Below are positions 1 through 6,666 of a DNA stretch of 8,821 nucleotides, piece after piece. The notes under the pieces are model-generated. The model made no database searches. It was given only the letters and a program-made list of their open reading frames with translations, and was not told the origin of the DNA. How positions within the stretch are numbered: the first letter of the stretch is position 1; every line of letters begins with the position of its first letter. This DNA comes from Alphaproteobacteria bacterium. GTDB taxonomy: Bacteria > Pseudomonadota > Alphaproteobacteria > SHNJ01. The stretch spans positions 1-8,821 of the forward strand of contig CANGQU010000018.1 in the NCBI GenBank assembly GCA_947456345.1, given 5' to 3'. A program made the position numbers and the translations under genes.

Positions 1-1212
1 AACGACCTTAAGGCGAACGAGACATTGTGCGATGCGCAATTCCGCACCGGATTTTTGGCAGCGGCCGCAAAACAGTGCCGCGATACTCTTAAAATAAATC
101 CCAATTCGGCGATTGCGCAGACCACCATCGCCAATCTGTTATGGCGGCAGGAAAACAAAGCCGACGCCGCTAAACAGATCCTTACTAAGGTTTTAGTGGC
201 GCAACCAAATTATACCCCTGCCCGCCTGCTTTTGGCGGAAATCGCCAACGCCGAGGGTAACAGCATAGGTGCGGCCAACGTGATTCAAAATGCGGTGACG
301 AGTGACGCCAGCGCGCCAACCCTGGTCGCTTTGGCCAAGATGCAAATTGATGCCGGTAAAAAAGATGCCGCCAAGGCATCGCTGCTACAGGCATTACAAG
401 CCGATGCCAATTATGCCGAGGCCTTGGGATTATTGGCGCAACTATATGGCGATGGTGGGGATTACGCGCGCGCCTTGGATTTCGCACAAAAATCAGCTAG
501 TGCAGATCCAAAATCGGCATTGGCCCAATTTCGCCTGGGTACACAGTTCGAGGGGTTGCAACGTTACGATGAGGCGGTTGCCGCCTATCGCGCTGCCATT
601 AAATTAGATCCCAATTTTGCGCCCGCGCACCGCCAAGCTGGACTCGTACTCTTGGCCCACGGTTCGCCCGTGGATGCGACCGCGCAACTGCAGCAAGCGC
701 AGCGTTTGAGTCCCAAAGACCAAACTATCACTAACGCGCTGCAGCAAGCGTATCTCTTGTTGGGCAATACCCAAGCGGCGGGAAAATACGCGGCCCAGGA
801 CCAACCCACTAACACCGCCCCAGCTGCGCCACAACCGAGCCGCCTAACTCAGCAATTGGCTCAAGCCCTGGCGGCCGAACAGCGGCAGGATTATGCCGGG
901 GCACAGCGCATTTACGAACAAGTGGTCATCGACAATCCAGCCAGTCCGGATGGATATTACCATTTAAGCCGAATTTTTCGCGCGGGCGGCAATGCCCAAC
1001 AAGCCTACCGGTTTGTTGAGCTTGCTCTGGCCCGGCAAGGTGACTACAACCCGGCCCTGGCTTTACGGAGTCGCATGAAATGCTATGACCGGCAGAATGT
1101 GGCCGCCTGGCAAGATTATGCCAAAGCCAAGCAAGCCGGTTATAGCGATCCCCAAAACGAGTTATTCCAATTCCTAAGCCAATCCTGCGCCAAGCCTGCG
1201 GCGGGAAGCTAG
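1..1212 (+). CDS. TPR-repeat protein, 5' end outside window
   Basis: The frame is open from base 1 to the TAG at 1210-1212, so the gene probably begins upstream. A TTG at 25 preceded by AAGG is a possible but weak start, and no signal peptide follows it. Numbering from that TTG, tetratricopeptide repeats of about 34 residues run through residues 28-257, with the usual pattern of small/aromatic helix A, Ala-rich helix B and a closing Asp/Asn-Pro turn (KINPN, AQPN, SADPK, KLDPN, RLSPK). A Pro/Ala/Gln linker follows at 258-273, then at least two more repeats (274-341), a short tail and a Cys-containing C-terminus. TPR arrays are protein-binding scaffolds. No catalytic domain is visible, so the specific role is unknown; a glycosyltransferase or secretion-related domain could lie upstream of the window. 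The gene converges on the response regulator with a 6-nt gap and no visible terminator. Confidence 0.85.
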   Translation, partial: NDLKANETLCDAQFRTGFLAAAAKQCRDTLKINPNSAIAQTTIANLLWRQENKADAAKQILTKVLVAQPNYTPARLLLAEIANAEGNSIGAANVIQNAVTSDASAPTLVALAKMQIDAGKKDAAKASLLQALQADANYAEALGLLAQLYGDGGDYARALDFAQKSASADPKSALAQFRLGTQFEGLQRYDEAVAAYRAAIKLDPNFAPAHRQAGLVLLAHGSPVDATAQLQQAQRLSPKDQTITNALQQAYLLLGNTQAAGKYAAQDQPTNTAPAAPQPSRLTQQLAQALAAEQRQDYAGAQRIYEQVVIDNPASPDGYYHLSRIFRAGGNAQQAYRFVELALARQGDYNPALALRSRMKCYDRQNVAAWQDYAKAKQAGYSDPQNELFQFLSQSCAKPAAGS

Positions 1213-1218
1213 AATGGC

Positions 1219-1740
1219 CTAGCCAATCACTTCCATGACTGCTGGCGGGTTCGGCCTGCGCTTCTCTTGGCCGTCATACCCTTGGCGATGGCGGCGGCGG
1301 TCGGGGCCTTTGTATTCGGGCGCACGAACAAAATTAGTCGGTACGGTTAAAAGCGTTTCAACCTTGGCTTGAATTACTTTGGCGGCGACCGGTTTGGCCA
1401 TTACCTCGTTGATGCCGTAATCACGAGCTTTGGCAACCAATTCCTTATCGCAAAAAGCCGACACCAATATAATCGGCATGGTGGCTAATTTTAGATTCGA
1501 CATGGCGCGGACACGCTTGGATAATTCCAACCCATCCATCGGATCCATTTTCCAATCCGTAACTAGTAAATCGCATTCGCCTTTTTCGATGCGCAAAATG
1601 GCGTCGGGACCGTTGTCGGATTCGCTGACGTTTTTGTAATCCGCTGCTTCGATCATGGCCCGTAATAATTTTCGCATTGAATGCGAATCATCAACGACCA
1701 AAATTTTAGCGCTCAGAATTTTATTCCTAAGTGATTTCAT
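1219..1740 (-). CDS. CheY-like single-domain response regulator with basic GPDRRR tail
   Basis: This 173-residue protein has one receiver domain at about residues 11-131. The acidic pair is D17/D18 in ILVVDDS, the phospho-acceptor is D62 in LLVTDW, the switch Ser is S94 in ILVSA, and the conserved Lys is K116 in MAKP. There is no DNA-binding or enzymatic output domain. After the receiver comes a roughly 40-residue tail with YKGPDRRR (143-150) and a second basic patch near 159-162. I recognise this kind of tail from alphaproteobacterial CheY-like proteins, where its function is not settled as far as I know. The ATG at 1738-1740 is supported by a GGGGAG ribosome binding site (1749-1754) with an 8-nt spacer. 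It probably receives phosphate from an unlinked histidine kinase and acts on chemotaxis, motility or another signalling partner. No kinase or che genes are adjacent, so the pathway is inference. Confidence 0.92.
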   Translation of the reverse strand: MKSLRNKILSAKILVVDDSHSMRKLLRAMIEAADYKNVSESDNGPDAILRIEKGECDLLVTDWKMDPMDGLELSKRVRAMSNLKLATMPIILVSAFCDKELVAKARDYGINEVMAKPVAAKVIQAKVETLLTVPTNFVRAPEYKGPDRRRHRQGYDGQEKRRPNPPAVMEVIG

Positions 1741-2011
1741 GTGCTGCTCTCCCCAGAGAACTCAAGACTAATGGAGCAGAGTTAAAATTTTACCTACAAA
1801 ACAATTTTTAGTTGCACTGAAGATCGTTTAAATACAGTGGCATGCAGAAATATGCAGCCCGAAATGGTTAATTTCATATTTGCTGTTATTAACAAATGAC
1901 TAGGCAGGGTTGGGTTTTCCTGCTATGTCAAGCGCTTAGATTATTTCAAGCTTGTATGCAGTCCAAACCGATTTTTTTGGATGTTGTTAGTAATAGTCTG
2001 TTGTTTGGTTA
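1741..2011. other. AT-rich intergenic spacer between response regulator and tRNA-Pro
   Basis: These 271 bases separate the divergent starts of the response regulator (-) and tRNA-Pro (+), so promoters for both should lie here. I see the GGGGAG ribosome binding site of the regulator at 1749-1754. I also see two copies of ATGCAG exactly 10 bp apart (1842-1847 and 1852-1857) and a third at 1956-1961. No -35/-10 pair for either gene is good enough to call. A 65-codon open frame begins at 1896, but it runs through the tRNA and has no support. Confidence 0.5.
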
Positions 2012-2088
2012 CGGAATGTGGCGCAGCCCGGTAGCGCACTTGCATGGGGTGCAAGGGGTCGCAGGTTCAAATCCTGTCATTCCGACCA
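2012..2088 (+). tRNA. tRNA-Pro (anticodon GGG)
   Basis: All cloverleaf elements are visible. The acceptor stem pairs CGGAATG (2012-2018) with CATTCCG (2078-2084). The D-stem pairs GCGC 2021-2024 with 2034-2037. The anticodon stem pairs CTTGC 2039-2043 with GCAAG 2051-2055 around loop ATGGGGT, giving anticodon GGG at 2046-2048, followed by G37. The T arm is 2061-2077 with loop TTCAAAT and one G-T pair at the base of the stem. The discriminator base is A2085 and CCA is encoded at 2086-2088. The C1-G72 pair and G37 fit bacterial proline tRNAs. It reads CCC and, by usual wobble rules, CCU codons. No clear terminator follows; the merR stop is 17 nt further on, in convergent orientation. Confidence 0.96.
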
Positions 2089-2104
2089 TTTAAAAAAACT
2101 GGAT

Positions 2105-2725
2105 TTATGCTTTGGATTTAAGGGCCGATAATGCATCGCGGGCCGCGCTCAAATCCCCCACGACATCGCCAATTACTTGTTTAAGCTGGCTATAGGCTTC
2201 TTGGCTGGCGCGCAAATGCAGCTCGGTGCGGGAAAATTTTTCTTGTAGGGCTGCCGTTTGTGCAGCAAAGTCCCGTTGCAAACTAGCGGTAGCCTTGGCG
2301 ACGGCATCGGCGATTTGTTGTTGTAATAAATCCGCCGTGATAGCTGGCTGTTCGGTATTCTCGTTGGCGTTCTCGAATACGCGGTCGATAGTTTGATCGA
2401 TTATTTTTTGCTCGGCCTGGGCGCCGATGATGGCAATCCCGCGTTTTTTACCCAGTACTTTTTGCGCGCCCTTGATAGTAAAGCCTTTGCTATACAGCAA
2501 ATCTTTAATTTCCTGCAAAAGAGCGATATCTTGGGGGCGATAATACCGCCTGCCACCACGCAATTTCACTGGCTTAATTTTAGGGAATTTGCTTTCCCAA
2601 AAACGCAGCACATGAGTTTCCAATTGCAAATCTGCTGCAACCTCGGTGATGGTGCGAAAAGCTGATTGCTCTTTGACTGGCGTCTGAGACGCGGTCATCA
2701 ATGGTGCGGGGCTATTCGAGGTCAT
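2105..2725 (-). CDS. MerR-family transcriptional regulator (alphaproteobacterial ihfA-linked type)
   Basis: The 206-residue protein has a MerR winged helix-turn-helix at about residues 23-93: [11 protein letters not shown], then [11 protein letters not shown], the wing [12 protein letters not shown] (55-66) and the helix following [16 protein letters not shown]. This is the DNA-binding half of the family. There is no Cys-rich metal site or ligand-binding domain. The C-terminal half (about 132-205) is Ala/Gln/Leu-rich and looks like a coiled coil, presumably for dimerisation. A short MerR protein directly downstream of ihfA is a conserved alphaproteobacterial arrangement; to my knowledge its targets are not well defined. 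It starts 23 nt after the ihfA stop, with a weak AGGG about 13 nt before the ATG at 2723-2725. An internal ATG at residue 10 has no better ribosome binding site. Co-transcription with ihfA is likely. Confidence 0.93.
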   Translation of the reverse strand: MTSNSPAPLMTASQTPVKEQSAFRTITEVAADLQLETHVLRFWESKFPKIKPVKLRGGRRYYRPQDIALLQEIKDLLYSKGFTIKGAQKVLGKKRGIAIIGAQAEQKIIDQTIDRVFENANENTEQPAITADLLQQQIADAVAKATASLQRDFAAQTAALQEKFSRTELHLRASQEAYSQLKQVIGDVVGDLSAARDALSALKSKA

Positions 2726-2748
2726 CGCGCTGCTACACCCTGGTTATG

Positions 2749-3063
2749 TTAGCTTGCCGAACCAACCGGTTTTTTGCCGCTGACGCTTTGCTTCAAACTT
2801 TGCGAGGGGCGGAAAACTAACACGGTGCGCGGGGTGATCGGGACCTCTTGGCCGGTTTTGGGGTTGCGGCCAACGCGCTCGCCCTTTTCACGCAACACAA
2901 AACTACCAAAAGAAGACATTTTTACGTTCTGCCGCGATACCAAAGCATCGGCGATGGAATCCAGCAAAGTATCTACCAAATTGCCGGATTCGTTGCGGGA
3001 TAAGCCAACTTGTTGGTACAAAATTTCGGCCAGATCGGCACGGGTAAGGGTGGTTTCAGACAT
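2749..3063 (-). CDS. ihfA: Integration host factor alpha subunit
   Basis: The protein is 104 residues, normal for IHF-alpha. The N-terminal helices begin [19 protein letters not shown], as in the HU/IHF fold. The beta-arm region carries VKMSSFGSF (47-55), [14 protein letters not shown] (58-71) and [18 protein letters not shown] (74-91). GRNPKTG contains the proline that intercalates and kinks DNA. The heterodimer with IHF-beta (not in this window) bends DNA sharply at specific sites and acts in transcription, recombination and nucleoid structure. The VPITPR and FRP features favour the alpha subunit over HU. The ATG at 3061-3063 has a strong AGGAG (3070-3074) with a 6-nt spacer. A 69-nt gap separates it from fabH and holds a candidate promoter, so it may be transcribed both from its own start and by read-through. 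Confidence 0.96.
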   Translation of the reverse strand: MSETTLTRADLAEILYQQVGLSRNESGNLVDTLLDSIADALVSRQNVKMSSFGSFVLREKGERVGRNPKTGQEVPITPRTVLVFRPSQSLKQSVSGKKPVGSAS

Positions 3064-3086
3064 GGATAACTCCTGATCCTGAACAT

Positions 3087-3115
3087 AGGCTATGGCGATA
3101 ACATCGCATTGTCAA
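3087..3115 (-). promoter_or_regulatory. Candidate ihfA promoter
   Basis: On the minus strand a perfect -35 TTGACA (3110-3115) is followed after 17 nt by TAGCCT (3087-3092), which matches the -10 consensus at only three positions. The site lies in the fabH-ihfA gap, about 24 nt before the ihfA ATG. The -35 is convincing but the -10 is poor, so it would be weak or activator-dependent. Confidence 0.4.
3095..3107. repeat. Perfect 5-bp inverted repeat in the ihfA promoter spacer
   Basis: GCGAT-AAC-ATCGC forms a perfect dyad with a 3-nt centre, lying between the candidate -35 and -10 of ihfA. That is a usual place for a MerR-type or other repressor/activator operator. The downstream MerR protein is an obvious candidate ligand, but that is only a guess. 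A 5-bp dyad can arise by chance. Confidence 0.35.
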
Positions 3116-3132
3116 TGGCTTAATCAGCAGAG

Positions 3133-4098
3133 TTAAATTCTTATCAGCCCAGCGCCCCAAGTAAACCCGCCGCCCAAAGCCTGAAGCATGACAAGCTGCC
3201 CAGGCTGCAGGCGGCCATCGCTTAATCCTTGGTGCAGAGCCAATGGAATCGATGCGGCCGATGTATTCCCATGTTCGGCAATGGTTATAATCACGCGCTC
3301 GATGGGAATGCCCAGTTTTTCTGCGCTAGCCTCGATGATCCGGCGATTCGCCTGATGCGGGATCACCCAATCCACTTGGGCGGATTGTAACGAATACTGG
3401 GCCAAAATCTCGTCACTGACTGTGGATAAAATTTGCACCGCATGTTTGAACACTTCTTTACCCTGCATCCGCACCTTGCCTACCTGACCATGGGCAAAGC
3501 CTGGGCCGCCATCAACCTGCAATAAATCGTGGAATTGCCCATCGGCACAAAGCTTGAATCCAAGACAGCCCCTGCCCGATTCGGCATCCTCCGCGCCCAA
3601 GACAATTGCTGCTGCGCCATCGCCGAATAAAATCGCTGTGCCCCGGTCCTGCCAATCGACGATACGGGAAAAAACCTCCGCACCGATGACCAGCACCCTT
3701 TTTGCCGCGCCGGCTTTGATAAAATTATTGGCTGTAGCGATGGCGTATAAAAATCCGCTGCAAACCGCTTGAATATCAAATGCGCCAATCGGCTTGCAGC
3801 CCAGCCGGTGCTGCACCATGGTCGCCACGGAAGGAAACGTCTGATCAGGAGTGGTGGTAGCAACGATAATCAGATCCAAATCCGTCGCGGCGATCCCAGC
3901 GTTAGATACCGCGCGCATGGCCGCAAGCGTAGCCAAATCCGAAGTATTTTGATCGCTTGCAGCGATATGGCGGGCGGCGATACCGGTACGCGCTTGGATC
4001 CACTCGTCGCTTGTGTCTATGGTTAGGGCCAGCTCTTGATTGCCCAGCCGTCGCTCGGGCAAATAGGCGCCGCTGCCCAGGATTCGGCCAGTAAGCAT
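3133..4098 (-). CDS. fabH: Beta-ketoacyl-ACP synthase III
   Basis: It condenses acetyl-CoA with malonyl-ACP to start type II fatty-acid synthesis in the cytoplasm. With the start chosen here the protein is 321 residues, the usual FabH length. The catalytic triad is visible: C113 in AVCSGF, H248 in VIPHQANRRI and N278 in HGNTSAASIPLAL. The GGGFTWGA motif is near the C-terminus and the conserved DEWIQARTGI is at 31-40. The frame stays open to an ATG at 4153-4155, which would give 340 residues. I prefer the ATG at 4096-4098 because the next residues, LTGRILGSGAYLPE, match the family's N-terminus and the longer form would overlap plsX by 56 nt. The chosen ATG lies one base after the plsX stop, so translation is probably coupled, with a G-rich GGCGGCG inside plsX as a possible ribosome binding site. 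The stop is TAA at 3133-3135. Confidence 0.96.
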   Translation of the reverse strand: MLTGRILGSGAYLPERRLGNQELALTIDTSDEWIQARTGIAARHIAASDQNTSDLATLAAMRAVSNAGIAATDLDLIIVATTTPDQTFPSVATMVQHRLGCKPIGAFDIQAVCSGFLYAIATANNFIKAGAAKRVLVIGAEVFSRIVDWQDRGTAILFGDGAAAIVLGAEDAESGRGCLGFKLCADGQFHDLLQVDGGPGFAHGQVGKVRMQGKEVFKHAVQILSTVSDEILAQYSLQSAQVDWVIPHQANRRIIEASAEKLGIPIERVIITIAEHGNTSAASIPLALHQGLSDGRLQPGQLVMLQALGGGFTWGAGLIRI

Positions 4099-4099
4099 T

Positions 4100-5170
4100 T
4101 TATGAAACGCCGCCAACCGAAATGGCGCTTGGCGCGTGATCGGCGATCGATACATGAGCCGATAATGCGGTCAACTCCCGTTCGACCGAATCGATAAACC
4201 TGTGCTGCACCATATCGATGCCAACACCCAAAGCATTAGCAAAGCCAAACGCATCCGTGCCACCATGGCTTTTTACAACAATTCCCTGCAGGCCAAGCAA
4301 AACAGCGCCGTTATATTTACGCGGATCCAGCTTTTCCCGCAGTTGTTGAAAAGCCTTGCGCGCAAAAAGATACCCCAGGCGAGTCCAAATAGATGATTTC
4401 AAAGCGCGGCGCATATAGGCCGCGTACATATGGGCCGTCCCCTCGGCCGTCTTTAACGCAATGTTGCCGGTGAAACCGTCGGTTACGACAACATCTACCG
4501 TACCTTCGGTGATATCGTTGCCCTCGACAAAACCTTGGAAGTCGATCGGTAGATTGCTGTTGCGCAACCGATTCGCCGCTTCGCGCACTTCTTCGTGGCC
4601 TTTTTGATCTTCGGAGCCGACGTTCAATAATGCCACGCTGGGCCGGGGCACGCCCATAACGGTACGCGAGAAAACTTCGCCCAAAATCGCGTATTGCACC
4701 AAAGTTTCGGCATCCGCTGACACATTGGCGCCCAGATCCAGCATCACCGTCTCGCCACGTTGAGTTGGCAAATAGCTGGCAATAGCGGGACGATCAACGC
4801 CCAGCATCGTGCCAAAAATCATCTTAGATAAAGCCATCAAAGCGCCAGTATTGCCGGCCGATACCACGGCGTGGGCTTGGCCATTTTTGACCGCTTCAAT
4901 GGCCAGGCGCATGCTGGATCGCTTGGATTGGCGCAGGGCCAAAGACGGCTTCATGTCGCCTGGAATGGCTTCGTCGGTATGCACGATTTCACTGCAATCG
5001 CGCAATTTGGGCAGGGTTTGCAAAATGGGCTCAATAGCCGATTGTTGGCCAAAGAAAATAAATCGCGCATCCGGGTGTCGTTCTCGGGCGATATTAGCGC
5101 CTTTGATGACGATACCGGGTGCGTGATCGCCACCCATTGCATCGAGCGCAAGGATTATCTGGCGGGACAA
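4100..5170 (-). CDS. plsX: Phosphate acyltransferase PlsX
   Basis: PlsX makes acyl-phosphate from acyl-ACP, feeding PlsY in phosphatidic acid synthesis; it is a peripheral membrane enzyme. The 356-residue length is normal. Visible family motifs are LALDAMGGDHAP (7-18), VVSAGNTGALMA (102-113), MLDLGANV (143-150), NVGSEDQKGHEE (183-194), VTDGFTGNIALK (229-240) and NGAVLLGLQGIVVKSHG (287-303). The start codon is TTG at 5168-5170, preceded by AAGG (5178-5181) with a 7-nt spacer. No ATG upstream would fit, because the frame meets the conserved N-terminus immediately. It starts 30 nt after rpmF and ends one base before fabH. The rpmF-plsX-fabH order is widely conserved and links ribosome and lipid production. 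Confidence 0.96.
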   Translation of the reverse strand: MSRQIILALDAMGGDHAPGIVIKGANIARERHPDARFIFFGQQSAIEPILQTLPKLRDCSEIVHTDEAIPGDMKPSLALRQSKRSSMRLAIEAVKNGQAHAVVSAGNTGALMALSKMIFGTMLGVDRPAIASYLPTQRGETVMLDLGANVSADAETLVQYAILGEVFSRTVMGVPRPSVALLNVGSEDQKGHEEVREAANRLRNSNLPIDFQGFVEGNDITEGTVDVVVTDGFTGNIALKTAEGTAHMYAAYMRRALKSSIWTRLGYLFARKAFQQLREKLDPRKYNGAVLLGLQGIVVKSHGGTDAFGFANALGVGIDMVQHRFIDSVERELTALSAHVSIADHAPSAISVGGVS

Positions 5171-5200
5171 GCCAATACCTTAGGAAAAGGGTTCAGAAAT

Positions 5201-5386
5201 CTAGACGGTGGCGGCTTTGGTGTAAACTTGACGGCCGTCATAATGGCCGCAGGCACCACAAATGTGATGCGGGCGCTTTACTTCGCCACAGTTCGAGCAT
5301 TCGGCGGTGCCAGTTGCCTTGAGCGCATGATGCGCGCGGCGCATGCCTTGACGGGACGGAGAAACTTTTCTTTTTGGTACAGCCAT
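5201..5386 (-). CDS. rpmF: 50S ribosomal protein L32
   Basis: The protein is 61 residues beginning [20 protein letters not shown], the standard L32 N-terminus. A zinc-ribbon follows with four cysteines in two CxxC pairs: C30/C33 and C43/C46 (CSNC and CGAC). It therefore belongs to the zinc-binding form of L32. L32 is part of the large ribosomal subunit. The open frame extends 22 codons upstream to an ATG at 5450-5452, but that extension is not L32-like. The ATG at 5384-5386 has GAGGG (5391-5395) directly ahead, so I use it. A good promoter and a small hairpin precede the gene, and plsX begins 30 nt after its stop. Confidence 0.97.
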   Translation of the reverse strand: MAVPKRKVSPSRQGMRRAHHALKATGTAECSNCGEVKRPHHICGACGHYDGRQVYTKAATV

Positions 5387-5405
5387 AACACCCTCATTGA
5401 ATATA

Positions 5406-5421
5406 GGCCGCGTTAACGGCC
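5406..5421 (-). promoter_or_regulatory. Small stem-loop in the rpmF leader
   Basis: The inverted repeat GGCCG-N6-CGGCC gives a five-pair all-G/C stem. It lies within the predicted rpmF 5' leader, about 10 nt ahead of the GAGGG ribosome binding site. No U-run follows, so it is not a terminator. It could modulate translation or be a protein-binding dyad, or it may be incidental. Confidence 0.35.
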
Positions 5422-5440
5422 GAAGTAATTCCAAACCACG

Positions 5441-5470
5441 CTTATAAGGCATAACGCCCTAGGATTTCAA
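5441..5470 (-). promoter_or_regulatory. Candidate sigma-70 promoter for rpmF-plsX-fabH
   Basis: On the minus strand, TTGAAA (5465-5470; 5 of 6 to consensus) is followed by an 18-nt spacer and TATAAG (5441-5446; 5 of 6). The predicted start near 5434 gives a leader of about 48 nt before the rpmF ATG. The site lies in the 137-nt gap after the DUF177 gene, the largest gap in the cluster, which supports an independent start for the ribosome/lipid genes. Confidence 0.6.
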
Positions 5471-5523
5471 GCCCTTTGTCATATTGCGCCTTATTTATTG
5501 TGACACCTTGATATCCCAAAAAC

Positions 5524-6063
5524 CTAGTTCTTTTTCAATAGCTTAAGCTGAGCCATAGGGTGGGTATCGCCCTCTTGCAGCTCCCACCTGCGGCTAAGCG
5601 GCTCGGCCTGTGGATTTTTGGGATACGGATCTAGTTCCAAAATGAATTGCTGTACGGCCAATTCACCCAAATCAATGCGGTTGTTAACAATCGGCTCAAA
5701 GCCCTCATCCGTTATTTCTACCTCGCCCGGAACGGATTCTGGGGTTTCTGGTGCGGCGGGCAAATGCGTCTGCGCCATGCCTTGGCATTGGAAATCAAAT
5801 TGTAATTTCTGGCTAAACGGTTCTAGGCTGCGAACGCAAACTTGGGTAATGGTCGCCGACACCCTGCCCTTGATCGAAAGCACATCGGAATGCGGCAGAA
5901 ATTGCAAAAAATATTCCACGCTAAAATCCGCAATTTCGGGAATCCGAGCGCGGGCGGCGATAGCGGCGCATTCATTTGTCGTTGCAGCAATCGGCACCGC
6001 GATACCGGATTTAGGCAAACGGCCAATTTCATAAACATGAGAAAATTCAATTTGTCCGGTCAT
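5524..6063 (-). CDS. DUF177 / YceD-family protein
   Basis: The protein is 179 residues, normal for the family. The diagnostic region is the C-terminal NNRIDLGELAVQQFILELDPYP (127-148), preceded by an acidic stretch (about 106-126) and a beta-rich N-terminal half. The YceD/DUF177 family is linked to 23S rRNA accumulation and ribosome assembly, and its gene is very often next to rpmF, as here. It has no signal peptide or membrane segment, so it is cytoplasmic. It starts 11 nt after the chaperone gene stop. Its AGGG ribosome binding site (6073-6076) overlaps that stop codon, which suggests translational coupling. A 137-nt gap with a promoter separates it from rpmF. Assignment to the family is firm; the exact molecular role is less so. 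Confidence 0.9.
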   Translation of the reverse strand: MTGQIEFSHVYEIGRLPKSGIAVPIAATTNECAAIAARARIPEIADFSVEYFLQFLPHSDVLSIKGRVSATITQVCVRSLEPFSQKLQFDFQCQGMAQTHLPAAPETPESVPGEVEITDEGFEPIVNNRIDLGELAVQQFILELDPYPKNPQAEPLSRRWELQEGDTHPMAQLKLLKKN

Positions 6064-6074
6064 GATACGGTGCC

Positions 6075-6608
6075 CTATGCCGCTGCATCGATGGTAGCGG
6101 GATCAACAATATTTTGAAAATGAAACTGGGAATATTCTTTGAAAAGAGCCATAGCCTCCTCGGCAAAGATTCCTAAAATTTCCTCGCTAACATCTTGTTC
6201 ACGGTAGACGTTGCGCCACAAGGCCTTGGCCAAAAGCTCTTTGCTTTCAATGGCGGCCGCATAGGAATGCAAACGGCCATTAAATGCCAACATCATTTTC
6301 TTGATGCGCTTGGGCACAGCCAGGTCGCCCACGCCCATTTCTCGCAAATTACGCTCCATATCCTGGAACAAGCAATCGAATAGGGCTTGTTGCACAAACG
6401 CTGCCTCACGATTTCGCTCGGCGCGCAAGGCGATGATCAGCAACGACAAGTGCAGTGCTATCATATCGAATCTGCCGTCGATCGTATCGGGCACTTGCCA
6501 ATTGGCGTAATAATGCGCGCGACGCGCCCGGTTGACGCAATAGGCGTACCAGAATTTTGCGCTGGCCCGCAATTTGCGCCGCCGGGCGGATAAAAACCAA
6601 AGTATCAT
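6075..6608 (-). CDS. Ubiquinol-cytochrome c reductase assembly chaperone (CBP3/UQCC1 family)
   Basis: Motifs of this family are clear. In the 177-residue version they are YANWQVPDTIDGRFD (34-48), LHLSLLIIALR (52-62), LFQDMERNLREMGVGD (80-95), VPKRIKKMMLAFNGR (98-112) and Y-AI-S (about 116-121). In mitochondria, CBP3 binds cytochrome b for complex III assembly. The bacterial homologue is presumed to help assemble the bc1 complex, acting on the cytoplasmic side; it has a basic N-terminus but no clear transmembrane helix. Two ATGs compete: 6612-6614 lies only 1 nt from GGGAG (6616-6620), whereas 6606-6608 has a 7-nt spacer. I therefore take 6608 as the start, removing two residues. It is the first gene of the minus-strand cluster and diverges from bamE over 58 nt. 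Confidence 0.9.
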   Translation of the reverse strand: MILWFLSARRRKLRASAKFWYAYCVNRARRAHYYANWQVPDTIDGRFDMIALHLSLLIIALRAERNREAAFVQQALFDCLFQDMERNLREMGVGDLAVPKRIKKMMLAFNGRLHSYAAAIESKELLAKALWRNVYREQDVSEEILGIFAEEAMALFKEYSQFHFQNIVDPATIDAAA

Positions 6609-6629
6609 AAACATGCTCCCACGATCTGC

Positions 6630-6659
6630 TTGTCAATATAGCGGGTTTGCGTCTATAAA
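6630..6659 (+). promoter_or_regulatory. bamE promoter, probably giving a leaderless mRNA
   Basis: TTGTCA (6630-6635; 5 of 6) is followed by an 18-nt spacer and TATAAA (6654-6659; 5 of 6). A start about seven bases after the -10 falls at 6666-6667, and the bamE ATG is 6667-6669. No Shine-Dalgarno-like sequence lies between the -10 and the ATG. Confidence 0.6.
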
Positions 6660-6664
6660 ACCAA
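6635..6664 (-). promoter_or_regulatory. Candidate divergent promoter for the chaperone-DUF177 genes
   Basis: On the minus strand, TATATT (6635-6640; 5 of 6) has a weak -35 TTGGTT (6659-6664) 18 nt upstream. A start near 6629 leaves a leader of about 20 nt that contains the GGGAG ribosome binding site. It overlaps the bamE promoter almost completely, with each -10 next to or under the other's -35. Confidence 0.4.
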
Positions 6665-6666
6665 CT

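Noticed and set aside
1896..2093. 65-codon open frame on the + strand
   Set aside because: It runs straight through the tRNA-Pro gene, has no ribosome binding site and shows no recognisable protein features.
2089..2112. A/T-run after tRNA-Pro and merR as a terminator
   Set aside because: The TTTTTTT on the minus strand is not preceded by a stable GC hairpin, so I do not call an intrinsic terminator.
3122..3135. IHF-site-like AATCAG-N5-TTA near the fabH stop
   Set aside because: The IHF consensus needs a 4-nt gap before TTR; this has 5 and overlaps the fabH stop. It is not good enough to call autoregulation.
4099..4155. Longer fabH start at 4153-4155
   Set aside because: It would add 19 residues not seen in FabH and overlap plsX by 56 nt. 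The ATG at 4096-4098 matches the family N-terminus.
4871..5416. 181-codon open frame on the + strand opposite plsX and rpmF
   Set aside because: It is antisense to two strongly conserved genes, and its translation shows no family features; it is a shadow frame.
5387..5452. Longer rpmF start at 5450-5452
   Set aside because: The extra 22 residues are not L32-like and cover the hairpin and ribosome binding site. MAVPKRKVS at 5386 is the standard L32 start.
6606..6636. Minus-strand TTGACA at 6631-6636 as the chaperone -35
   Set aside because: The matching -10 (TTTATG or TATGAT) would need a spacer of 20-21 nt and place the transcription start at or inside the coding sequence. The TATATT at 6635-6640 fits better.
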